From the NCBI GenBank assembly GCA_012511615.1, contig JAAZFS010000109.1:1-6542 (forward strand): 6,542 bases of DNA. The letters are read 5' to 3'. Origin of the DNA: Elusimicrobiota bacterium. GTDB taxonomy: Bacteria; CG03; SLGR01. This document shows, one piece after another, positions 1 through 6,373 of this stretch (position 1 is the stretch's first letter; each line of letters opens with the position of its first letter). The position numbers and the translations under genes are program-made. The notes beneath the pieces are model-generated. The model saw only the letters and a program-made list of their open reading frames with translations. It was not told where the DNA came from and made no database searches.

Positions 1-509
1 CCCATTGGGACTCCCAACTTAAACTCTCTTAATGTCTCACCAAATATTTCAGAAAGCGGGGGTTTGGCTTCAGCAACCATTAGCTCTAGTGCCTGAGGAA
101 AACTCGCACCGGCCCTCATGGCATTGGTTATAAGAGTGAGCCCATCGATAAACTGGGCATTAAATTTATCCATATATGACTTATGAACCTTATTAGCTAT
201 TAATCCAGGAATAAAGGTGGCCAAAAGTCCTAAAACAACAAACCAATAAATTTGACCAATAATTACCAAAGCAAGAAGACCTACTATAACTCCTGCCCCT
301 ACTTTAAGCAGACGGCTAATAATGTTTTTTGGTTCCTTTCTGAGCTTATCCAGAACCCATTTGTTTACAGTCGTGCCCTTTTCTCTCTTTTTGCTCTCTT
401 CTTCAGCTTCTTTTTTAACCTTTGCAAAAAATTCACTCAAATTTACTACAAGTATTATTGTCACAACAAGCGCAAGTACCAGTATCAAAATTCTCATTAG
501 ATTAAACAT
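1..509 (-). CDS. tadB: TadB, inner-membrane platform protein of the Tad/Flp pilus (N-terminal part)
   Basis: This is the start of a TadB-type (GspF/PilC superfamily) protein, which with TadC forms the inner-membrane platform that the CpaF ATPase acts on. The visible 169 codons begin MFNLMRILILVLALVV, and the gene is cut by the left edge. Hydrophobic segments lie at about residues 5-23 and 68-104 (probably two adjacent helices), with a Lys/Glu-rich cytoplasmic stretch at 24-65 between them. The cytoplasmic T2SSF domain begins near residue 115. Its hallmark is visible in FIDGLTLITNAMRAGASFPQ (120-139), followed by a Glu-rich helix and the turn FKLGVPMG, as in TadB proteins generally. The ATG directly abuts the TAA of the upstream fusion gene (TAAATG). 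A strong GGAGGAG at 519-525 sits 9 bases upstream, so the start is well supported and the gene is probably translationally coupled to its neighbour. The identification is secure. The C-terminal membrane helices lie outside the window. Confidence 0.93.
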   Translation of the reverse strand, partial: MFNLMRILILVLALVVTIILVVNLSEFFAKVKKEAEEESKKREKGTTVNKWVLDKLRKEPKNIISRLLKVGAGVIVGLLALVIIGQIYWFVVLGLLATFIPGLIANKVHKSYMDKFNAQFIDGLTLITNAMRAGASFPQALELMVAEAKPPLSEIFGETLREFKLGVPM

Positions 510-3377
510 TTAAAGCAGCTCCTCCGCGCTTACATTATTATCCGGCAGATTGTTTTGTTTTTTATCGGCACTTTGATTCATTAACTCTTTTAGACGATTC
601 TCTGCCTCACTCATTCCAGGCTGAGAGGGGACGATAGATTCAGGCTGAACTGAAGGGGGCACTACATCAGATGTGGGTACAGAAAAGAGTTCTTCTGCCT
701 CAACCTGCTGAACTGGAGGAGGACCAGAAGGAAAAGACTCTTCTACTTGGGGGGGAGTCTGAACTCCCTCAGTTGCATCTGGCGACATAACAAACGGCGC
801 TGGAGATGAATATTCAGGGTGAACCGAGTTTACCTCCGAAGGGGACTGCAAAGGCACACCATCCGAAGAAGAACCCACAAATGGGTCAGGTGGAGAAGCA
901 GAAAACATGGGTTCTTGCGACGGACTATCTTGTGGCAGCGTAGAAATATCTACTGGCTCAGGCATTTCTGCAGCCTGGGTGGAAAATTGTGATGCCTCCG
1001 ATCCTGGAATTTCCTCGGATACCATATTTGCAGAAGCCAAATCTTTTTCATCTGTTTCAATCTCAATTGACTGCTGAACTTTTTCTTCTTCTTTCTTCTT
1101 TTGCTGAGATGGCTTTTCGGCAGCCTTTGGAGTATCGCCTTTTTTCTGGGCATCCTTAAGGTCTCTCTTTCTCTGAATTTCAATTCGCTCTTCTTCCGTT
1201 AGAACATCTGGACCGGTCTCCATGACATGCTCTTTAAAAATGTCGAAATCTAAATCTTCTCCATGAGATTTTATCTCATCAGCGAATTGAGGCAAAATTC
1301 CGTGAGCCTTAAAGTGTCCTTGTATTTTACCATCCACAATACCAGTCTGCACAAAACCCATCAGTTCGCGCATCTGAATTTCTCCATCTTCAAATCCAGT
1401 AACTTCGGTTACAGAACAAATTTTTCTTGTTCCATCAGAATATCTAGTTGCGTGGACTATAATATTTATGGCGCCATAAATCTGCTCTAAAATAGCCTGA
1501 CGCGGAAGCTCCATACCCGACATAAGCACCATTGTATTTAGGCGACCAATAGCATCCTGAGGGGAGTTAGCGTGAATAGTTGTCAAAGAACCATCGTGTC
1601 CTGTATTCATAGCTTGAAGCATATCAAGCGCCTCGCCGCCACGACATTCACCAACTACAATACGGTCGGGACGCATCCTGAGCGCATTAATAATGAGTTG
1701 CTGGATAGGTATTGCTCCTCCTCCCTCAATATTCGCTGGGCGTGACTCTAGCCTGACCCAGTGCTCGTGAGGAAGCTGCAACTCAGCTGAGTCTTCAATA
1801 GTGAGGACCCTTTCTTCCGGCGGAATAAAAGAGGCAACCATATTTAAAAGGGTTGTCTTTCCTGATCCAGTTCCCCCCATGATGAGTATGTTTTTATATA
1901 TTCTAACGCAGGTCTTCAAAAAGACCTCCATCTCTCTAGTAAGAGAACCAAAATTAATAAGGTCGGCAGTGGTCATTCTTTCTTCTTCAAATAGGCGTAT
2001 GGTTACGGTAGGCCCATTTAAAGCTAGTGGCGGAATAATGGCATTCACACGTGACCCGTCCTCAAGCCTACCATCCACAAGAGGTTGAGATTCGTCTATT
2101 CTACGCCCGAGAGGGGCCACTATTCTCTCAATTATTGTGAGAAGCTGTGCACGATCCAAAAACTTCTCGTCCGAGAGCTGAATCTTTCCGGCTTTTTCTA
2201 CGTAAATGGTGTTTTCGTTATTTACCATTATCTCAGTAATATCGGGATCTCTAAGAAGCTTTTCTAGACAACCCAAACCTACTGCCTCATAAAATATTTC
2301 TTCCATGACCTGTTTTCTCAGGCTTCTATCTGTTAGGAAAGTCGCCTCCTCACCCATAACTTTTCTGATCATTTCCGAAACTTCCGTATGCAAGCGCTGT
2401 TTTACCTGCGGGTCATTAGAAGTGTCATCCATATTCTGTGTCTGCAGTTCACTAACAAGCCTCTGATGAACCCTTTTCTTCAATTGCAAAATTTGCCCCT
2501 CAAGAGATTCTTCTGCGGCAGTACTTACCTCAGAATCTCCGTCAGAATCTGAAAAATCATGCTCTGGCATTCCCGTAATATTAAATATCCCCTCCCTCTC
2601 CTCAGAATAGTATTTATGATTTTCATCATTCAAGAATCTCCCCAAATCTCTTATGGTACGGGAATACTCGGCCCTTGGAAGGAAGTTAACGGCTGGCTCT
2701 GATCGATTAATTGAGGAATTTACCGTTTCTGGATCATCTGCAATCATGAAAAACAAATCCTGCTGCAGCTTTGTTGTTAAAAATCTTCTTACATCTCTCT
2801 CTGGAAGACCTCCCGCCACACCAGCTCGATTTAAAACAAATTTCACCATTTGCGGTGGGTAATTACACTCAGTTATTATCTGATATTTTCTTTCAGTTGA
2901 GAAAAGCGAGACAAGATCTGGAAGGATAACAAAAAATATTAGCTGCGTATTATCGAAAATAGATAAAGAAATATCGTCGGAGGTAAATTCCCTGAGGTTA
3001 ATAAGAATATAATCATAGTTATACTTGAGGGCGTCAATAACCTGGCCAATTTTTAAAGGCGTTAGTGCACCAGTAGACATATAATCCGCACCTATTATAA
3101 AGTCTATTCCCGATGAATGACTCGGCAGAAAACCTCTTATAATCTGTGGGTCTATTTGGGGAGTCTGCAAAACAAGCTGTTCGAGCGAACGCCCCCCCTC
3201 TATACCGAGCAACTTGGGCATTTGCTGCAGGTAGGGGTCTTCGTTAGCAAAGTCTATCAGAGCTACATTCCCCTTGCTCTCCTGCTTAAGGGAAACTGCA
3301 AGATTAAGCGACAAGGTGCTCTGTCCACATCCACCCCGGACATTCGTCAAAGAGATAACTTGTGCTTTTTGTTGCAT
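510..3377 (-). CDS. cpaE-cpaF: Fused CpaE(TadZ)-CpaF(TadA) protein: degenerate MinD-like domain plus Tad pilus secretion ATPase
   Basis: A single 955-aa frame holds what are usually two Tad proteins. Residues 1-250 are a MinD/ParA-like domain of the CpaE/TadZ type, with a P-loop region at 13-21 (VRGGCGQST), a Walker A'-like LIDF at 40-43 and a Walker B-like strand at 123-128. It has no N-terminal receiver domain. Its P-loop Lys is Gln19, the signature Lys is Arg14 and the Walker B Asp is Asn127, so ATP hydrolysis is doubtful. An acidic linker (about 251-293) leads to a complete CpaF/TadA ATPase (about 295-713). That part has the N-terminal domain motif ITEIMVNN (380-387), Arg461, Walker A GGTGSGKT (501-508), Asp box TIEDSAELQL (526-535), Walker B RIVVGE (572-577) and His box around His602. 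This half looks active and would drive pilus assembly at the inner membrane. Residues from about 724 to 955 are a Lys/Glu-rich stretch, then a Pro/Ser/Glu-rich disordered tail. The ATG lies 1 base after the cpaC stop with no good ribosome site, implying reinitiation. Confidence 0.92.
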   Translation of the reverse strand: MQQKAQVISLTNVRGGCGQSTLSLNLAVSLKQESKGNVALIDFANEDPYLQQMPKLLGIEGGRSLEQLVLQTPQIDPQIIRGFLPSHSSGIDFIIGADYMSTGALTPLKIGQVIDALKYNYDYILINLREFTSDDISLSIFDNTQLIFFVILPDLVSLFSTERKYQIITECNYPPQMVKFVLNRAGVAGGLPERDVRRFLTTKLQQDLFFMIADDPETVNSSINRSEPAVNFLPRAEYSRTIRDLGRFLNDENHKYYSEEREGIFNITGMPEHDFSDSDGDSEVSTAAEESLEGQILQLKKRVHQRLVSELQTQNMDDTSNDPQVKQRLHTEVSEMIRKVMGEEATFLTDRSLRKQVMEEIFYEAVGLGCLEKLLRDPDITEIMVNNENTIYVEKAGKIQLSDEKFLDRAQLLTIIERIVAPLGRRIDESQPLVDGRLEDGSRVNAIIPPLALNGPTVTIRLFEEERMTTADLINFGSLTREMEVFLKTCVRIYKNILIMGGTGSGKTTLLNMVASFIPPEERVLTIEDSAELQLPHEHWVRLESRPANIEGGGAIPIQQLIINALRMRPDRIVVGECRGGEALDMLQAMNTGHDGSLTTIHANSPQDAIGRLNTMVLMSGMELPRQAILEQIYGAINIIVHATRYSDGTRKICSVTEVTGFEDGEIQMRELMGFVQTGIVDGKIQGHFKAHGILPQFADEIKSHGEDLDFDIFKEHVMETGPDVLTEEERIEIQRKRDLKDAQKKGDTPKAAEKPSQQKKKEEEKVQQSIEIETDEKDLASANMVSEEIPGSEASQFSTQAAEMPEPVDISTLPQDSPSQEPMFSASPPDPFVGSSSDGVPLQSPSEVNSVHPEYSSPAPFVMSPDATEGVQTPPQVEESFPSGPPPVQQVEAEELFSVPTSDVVPPSVQPESIVPSQPGMSEAENRLKELMNQSADKKQNNLPDNNVSAEELL
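519..525 (-). promoter_or_regulatory. Ribosome binding site of tadB
   Basis: GGAGGAG lies inside the last codons of the upstream fusion gene, 9 bases before the tadB ATG at 509. It supports that start and, with the abutting stop and start codons, suggests coupled translation. Confidence 0.8.
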
Positions 3378-3378
3378 A

Positions 3379-4398
3379 TTACCGCGGAATAAACTCTGGA
3401 GTCAGAAAAGCAGTGACCTCCGTATTCTGACTATCTACACCTTCACTTTTAAAAAAATACCCAATCACAGGTATCTTAGAGAGCACTGGGACACCTCGGG
3501 TACTTTTGGTCTCGACAAGCTGTTTCAACCCAGAAATCACTATTGTTTCCCCACTTTTTACCTGCAAACTTGTCGTTACGTCCCGGGTCGCAATCGCAGG
3601 TATGGAGTACCCAGAAATCATTACCGCATTTTCATAATCAAGGTTGTTTGCTCGAATTATAATATCAGCATCAATCAAGTTTCTATCAATATCTCCAGTT
3701 GGCTGAATTTCGAGTGCGACGCCGTATTCCTTCCAGTCAACTGCCACATTTCCCTCATCCGAGGGCATAATAAAGGGGACCTCCCCTCCAACCCAAAACT
3801 TAGCTTCACCACCCGAACGGGCTACAAGTTGGGGATTTGCCAACACTCTACCTTGTCCATTCCTTATGAGGAAATTTATATCGGCCGTAATACGAGTTAA
3901 ACGACCAATCGTGCCCAGCTCTACAATTCCAGGAAGTGGTTGTTTAAGATAAGTATCACCCTCTTTTTTATCTTCAATCGAACGATAAAGAGCAACACCC
4001 TCAGCAAAATTCAAGCGGTCGCTCCACTCTATTCCCAAAGACTGCATTTCGCTTGAAGTAACTTCAACGATCTGGGCCTTAATTTGAATTAAATCAGCAG
4101 GAATCAGGGCGCGAATTACTTCTATATTAACACTATCCCTAACATTGCTTTCGCCGTCCCATACCGTTACTGTAGTAACTCCTTGCCCAATAGCATTTAC
4201 CAGAAATTCATTACGACGAAGTATTTTCACATCTGCAATTTCAGGGTTTCCCACCGCAATATTGCTAATATTATACTCAACCTTGATGGGGAGGGATTCG
4301 TCAACTGCCATACGAAAAGGCGCAATCTTGGCATGGGCCACAAAAGAGTTACCCATAAGAAGGCAAACCGACAGTAAAGTGAAAGTTATTCTCTTCAC
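3379..4398 (-). CDS. cpaC: CpaC/RcpA, outer-membrane secretin of the Tad/Flp pilus
   Basis: This 339-aa protein matches CpaC/RcpA, which forms the outer-membrane channel through which the Flp pilus exits. Residues 1-23 look like a Sec signal peptide, with probable cleavage after AHA. Residues 28-95 form the N-terminal pilus/secretin domain, with LPIKVEYNISNIAVGNPEIA (36-55) and the NAIGQGVTTVTVWD strand pair (68-81). Residues 100-180 are the linking periplasmic region. The C-terminal secretin domain (about 180-339) shows VLANPQLVARSGGEAKFWVG (185-204), EVPF (206-209) and the family signature VPVLSKIPVIGYFFKS (303-318). At 339 aa it is shorter than many CpaC proteins, apparently with little extra periplasmic sequence. 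Translation starts at GTG (4398): GAGGTGA lies 4 bases upstream and includes the cpaB stop codon. cpaB ends 4 bases upstream and the fusion gene starts 1 base downstream. Confidence 0.94.
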   Translation of the reverse strand: MKRITFTLLSVCLLMGNSFVAHAKIAPFRMAVDESLPIKVEYNISNIAVGNPEIADVKILRRNEFLVNAIGQGVTTVTVWDGESNVRDSVNIEVIRALIPADLIQIKAQIVEVTSSEMQSLGIEWSDRLNFAEGVALYRSIEDKKEGDTYLKQPLPGIVELGTIGRLTRITADINFLIRNGQGRVLANPQLVARSGGEAKFWVGGEVPFIMPSDEGNVAVDWKEYGVALEIQPTGDIDRNLIDADIIIRANNLDYENAVMISGYSIPAIATRDVTTSLQVKSGETIVISGLKQLVETKSTRGVPVLSKIPVIGYFFKSEGVDSQNTEVTAFLTPEFIPR

Positions 4399-4402
4399 AG
4401 TA

Positions 4403-4409
4403 TCACCTC
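4403..4409 (-). promoter_or_regulatory. Ribosome binding site of cpaC, overlapping the cpaB stop codon
   Basis: GAGGTGA contains the TGA stop of cpaB and ends 4 bases before the GTG at 4398. It decides in favour of the GTG start, since no ATG is available nearby, and suggests coupling of cpaB and cpaC translation. Confidence 0.75.
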
Positions 4410-5284
4410 ACACTATGCATAATCGCTTCCTGAATACCTCTCCATACAGCTACATCAGCTGTTTGGGATTCGGCTTGCGAGCTTCTTCGCATAATAATTG
4501 GTGCCTTTTCCTCAGGAAACAGAGTCTCATAATCCACAACATCTGGATCGGGCAGGATTTCATTATCCCCCATGGATCTAAGTGTAAAGGCCACTCGGCC
4601 TCTCTGTCTGGTAAAGGTAAGATATGTAGCCTGTTCTGGAGTGACAGCAAGAGTCAAAGTCGGTTCGGAACGAGTTCCCCCACCAAAAGAAGAAGACTGC
4701 TCCTGTCGGCGAGTAGCTGGATGATCGCCTAAAATGTTTTGTTCCACCCCAACTACGAGCACATTCTGCAGTAGGACCTTGGTATGGGTTTTAGACTCAT
4801 GCCGGTCACGAACTTGAACCTGATATTCAAAAGTCCCCAGCACGTCCACATTATTTCCCGGACGAACCAACATTCCTACTCCATCTTCGCTATCTACTCT
4901 GATGGTTACCGCACGCATACCTGGTGGCAGTGAGAGAGCAAGTCCAGCTTCTCGACCCACGGCTGCAAGCTTGGTCGTCATTATCTGTTCATCAAGCATT
5001 ATCGGCGATATTGTTGTATACACATTATTGCCTTTTTCATCAACAAGTTGCAGAAGAGAGGTAAGAACCTGAGGTTGGATATATGGACGAGGTATCATTT
5101 CTACTTTAACATTATTGCTGGTCAGCACTGTGTAGGGGGGGATATACTCTCTGGCCAAGATTACTGCAACACGTTCGCCTTGCGCCACATACTGGTCCTC
5201 TAGTGACCCCATATACCCTACGATAAGAAAGACTACTAGAAGGCCGAGGACACCGGCCAGCAAAAGTATTTTCTTTTTATTCAT
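4403..5284 (-). CDS. cpaB: CpaB/RcpC, Tad pilus assembly protein with SAF domain
   Basis: This 293-aa protein is a CpaB/RcpC homologue, an inner-membrane-anchored periplasmic protein thought to act with the secretin. It starts with a short Lys-rich segment and one membrane helix (residues 5-24, ILLLAGVLGLLVVFLIVGYM). The SAF domain spans about 38-108, with VAVILAREYIPPYTVLTSNN (39-58) and the YTTISPIMLDEQIMTTKL stretch (89-106). The RcpC/CpaB domain follows at about 115-235, with PPGMRAVTIRVD (120-131), GMLVRPGNNVDVLGTF (137-152) and LLQNVLVVGV (171-180). It ends with LTLAVTPEQATYLTFTRQRG (210-229), a pattern typical of the family. The last 50 residues are charged and poorly conserved in character. 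The ATG at 5284 is preceded by GGAGG at 5289-5293, with only 4 bases between. It is the first gene after the flp terminator and its own candidate promoter, and begins the tightly packed cpaB-cpaC-cpaE-F-tadB run. Confidence 0.93.
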   Translation of the reverse strand: MNKKKILLLAGVLGLLVVFLIVGYMGSLEDQYVAQGERVAVILAREYIPPYTVLTSNNVKVEMIPRPYIQPQVLTSLLQLVDEKGNNVYTTISPIMLDEQIMTTKLAAVGREAGLALSLPPGMRAVTIRVDSEDGVGMLVRPGNNVDVLGTFEYQVQVRDRHESKTHTKVLLQNVLVVGVEQNILGDHPATRRQEQSSSFGGGTRSEPTLTLAVTPEQATYLTFTRQRGRVAFTLRSMGDNEILPDPDVVDYETLFPEEKAPIIMRRSSQAESQTADVAVWRGIQEAIMHSVR

Positions 5285-5347
5285 ATATCCTCCGTTTGCT
5301 TTTCATCCATTATGCCTTGCGGAAACTTTTCGTTAATAACTTATCAA

Positions 5348-5376
5348 ATTATAACCAATAAATTATGAATATACAA
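5348..5376 (-). promoter_or_regulatory. Candidate sigma-70-type promoter for cpaB and downstream Tad machinery genes
   Basis: The minus strand carries a perfect TATAAT (5353-5348), 17 bases downstream of TTGTAT (5376-5371), which matches the TTGACA consensus only in its first three bases. The element lies just past the flp terminator and about 64 bases before the cpaB ATG. Transcription would begin near 5341 and give a leader of about 57 bases. Because the stretch is AT-rich, a chance match is possible, but position and spacing are apt. Confidence 0.5.
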
Positions 5377-5387
5377 GATACTAATAT

Positions 5388-5430
5388 AAAAAACGGCGCG
5401 CGGACTGCCTTATGGCAAATCCGCGCGCCG
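5388..5430 (-). terminator. Strong intrinsic terminator directly after the flp prepilin gene
   Basis: On the minus strand a perfect 11-bp stem, CGGCGCGCGGA (5430-5420) paired with TCCGCGCGCCG (5404-5394), is followed at once by six T (5393-5388). The 15-base loop can itself close as a nested TGCC/GGCA stem around ATAA. The T-run is present only in the minus direction, so it serves the pilus operon. It starts 20 bases after the flp stop. It would end most transcripts after flp, letting the abundant pilin mRNA exceed that of the machinery genes and giving the pilin mRNA a protective 3' end. Confidence 0.9.
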
Positions 5431-5450
5431 AATATACTTACGCTAGGTTC

Positions 5451-5600
5451 TTAGAATGCGCCAGCTGCGTCGCTAAATGCCGCCTTGGTTCTATTACCAA
5501 GCGCCGTTACGCCAACAATCGCTACAAGTGCTATCAGCATAACGATTATGATGTACTCTACCATTCCCTGTCCTGACTCTTCCATCATTAGTTTTTTCAT
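5451..5600 (-). CDS. flp: Flp-type major prepilin (type IVc pilin)
   Basis: This 49-aa protein is the Flp pilus structural subunit. Its leader MKKLMMEESG (1-10) is followed by QGMVEYIIIVMLIALVAIVG. Processing by a Tad prepilin peptidase would occur after Gly10, leaving a mature pilin of 39 residues with Glu at +5 and Tyr at +6, the Flp motif. Residues 15-32 form the hydrophobic assembly and membrane helix, and a short polar/Ala-rich tail (LGNRTKAAFSDAAGAF) ends the protein, as usual in this family. The frame is open further upstream to an ATG at 5684. The start at 5600 is chosen because AAGGAGA lies 6 bases before it and because it gives the canonical short leader; the longer form would overlap tadE. 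A strong terminator follows the stop codon. Confidence 0.95.
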   Translation of the reverse strand: MKKLMMEESGQGMVEYIIIVMLIALVAIVGVTALGNRTKAAFSDAAGAF

Positions 5601-5605
5601 TATTT

Positions 5606-5612
5606 TCTCCTT
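5606..5612 (-). promoter_or_regulatory. Ribosome binding site of flp
   Basis: AAGGAGA lies 5 bases before the ATG at 5600 if counted from its final A (AGGAG to ATG spacing is 6). It selects the 49-aa prepilin start over the upstream in-frame ATG at 5684, which would overlap the tadE gene. Confidence 0.8.
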
Positions 5613-5656
5613 TTGTTTACGCCTCACCACCCCCTCTATGCGGGGTCTTTCAAAAA

Positions 5657-6355
5657 TCAAAACATCTGCCAAGTTCCCACCCAAGTGGCCTGCTTTGCGC
5701 TTATAGTTATTTTATCAGGGAAAACACTAGGGACTGGCATCCATAGAATCCTTCCAGATCGAAATAGCTGCGGAGTTGGCATCTCGACAACAACATTTGA
5801 TCGAGCTGGAGTTCCCATAGAATTAAAAAGCATTCTAGAAAGAAAGTTTCCCTGCCCTGAGTCACCAAGATCCGTTTTCTCTGCATCATCCATAAGGTCT
5901 TCGTCGGTCTTAAAATCATCTTTGCTTATATCTGGTGCATCCTCATCTTCAGGGTCATAAGAGCCATCCAGCAAACCTTTATCTTCCAACGTTTGTTCAT
6001 CTTGACCGCTTTTCCAGTCCTGACCCTGACCACTACTCACATCGCCAGTTGGCGCATCACCTGAACCTGGAAGACCTGAATCCCCAGGAGAACTTACTGA
6101 TACCGTCTTTATACTTACTGGATAGAGACTTCTTCCCGTAAGGGGCTCAAGCATTTCTCTAACCTTTGCATCTCCGCCACCCTGACCATAAACCTCTAAC
6201 CAAAATCCCGCACGGGCAGCCATATTAACCCTCATGGCCGTGGTACCCCAAATACCAAAAAAGACAACCCCATGAAAAAGAAGCACAAGAAGAGGCATCA
6301 GAATTAAGAACTCCACCATCGTCTGACCCTTGTTCATTTTGTGTCTTATGTTCAT
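5657..6355 (-). CDS. tadE: TadE-like minor prepilin with an acidic low-complexity insert
   Basis: This 232-aa protein is a TadE-family pseudopilin. Its leader MNIRHKMNKG (1-10) and the mature start QTMVEFLILMPLLVLLF place the prepilin peptidase site after Gly10, exactly as in the neighbouring Flp. One hydrophobic helix spans about 15-35, followed by the TadE-like WGTTAMRVNMAARAGFW (36-52). Residues of about 90-169 are very rich in Asp, Gly and Ser (25 acidic against 5 basic by hand count) and look disordered. A hydrophobic C-terminal part, including GRILWMPVPSVFPDK (201-215), then resumes. Ordinary TadE proteins lack such an insert as far as I know. The frame is open to an ATG at 6388, but that start has no ribosome site; the ATG at 6355 has TAAGG 6 bases and AAGGAG about 12 bases upstream and gives a normal leader. 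flp starts 56 bases downstream. The family call is good; its exact role as minor pilin or assembly factor is inferred. Confidence 0.8.
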   Translation of the reverse strand: MNIRHKMNKGQTMVEFLILMPLLVLLFHGVVFFGIWGTTAMRVNMAARAGFWLEVYGQGGGDAKVREMLEPLTGRSLYPVSIKTVSVSSPGDSGLPGSGDAPTGDVSSGQGQDWKSGQDEQTLEDKGLLDGSYDPEDEDAPDISKDDFKTDEDLMDDAEKTDLGDSGQGNFLSRMLFNSMGTPARSNVVVEMPTPQLFRSGRILWMPVPSVFPDKITISAKQATWVGTWQMF

Positions 6356-6373
6356 TTTCAGCCTTATCTCCTT

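Noticed and set aside
252..513. Overlapping plus-strand open frames opposite tadB
   Set aside because: The minus strand here is a clear TadB N-terminus with a good ribosome site. The plus-strand translations are Phe/Ser/Tyr-rich complements of it.
3274..3900. A 208-codon plus-strand open frame
   Set aside because: It lies opposite the conserved cpaC and cpaE-F coding sequences, spans their junction, and its translation is Ser/Thr/Arg/Cys-rich with no family features.
4145..4732. A 195-codon plus-strand open frame
   Set aside because: It is antisense to the well-supported cpaC and cpaB genes, and its translation has no protein-like pattern.
5388..5430. The GC hairpin as a bidirectional terminator or mobile-element end
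   Set aside because: There is a T-run only on the minus strand, and no transposase, target duplication or second copy is seen. A simple operon terminator explains it.
5601..5684. N-terminal extension of Flp to the ATG at 5684
   Set aside because: It would overlap tadE and bury the prepilin leader, while the ATG at 5600 has a good ribosome site and gives a canonical leader.
5709..5717. TGATAAAAT as an extended -10 promoter for flp inside the end of tadE
   Set aside because: No acceptable -35 box lies 16-18 bases upstream, and the match sits in coding sequence.
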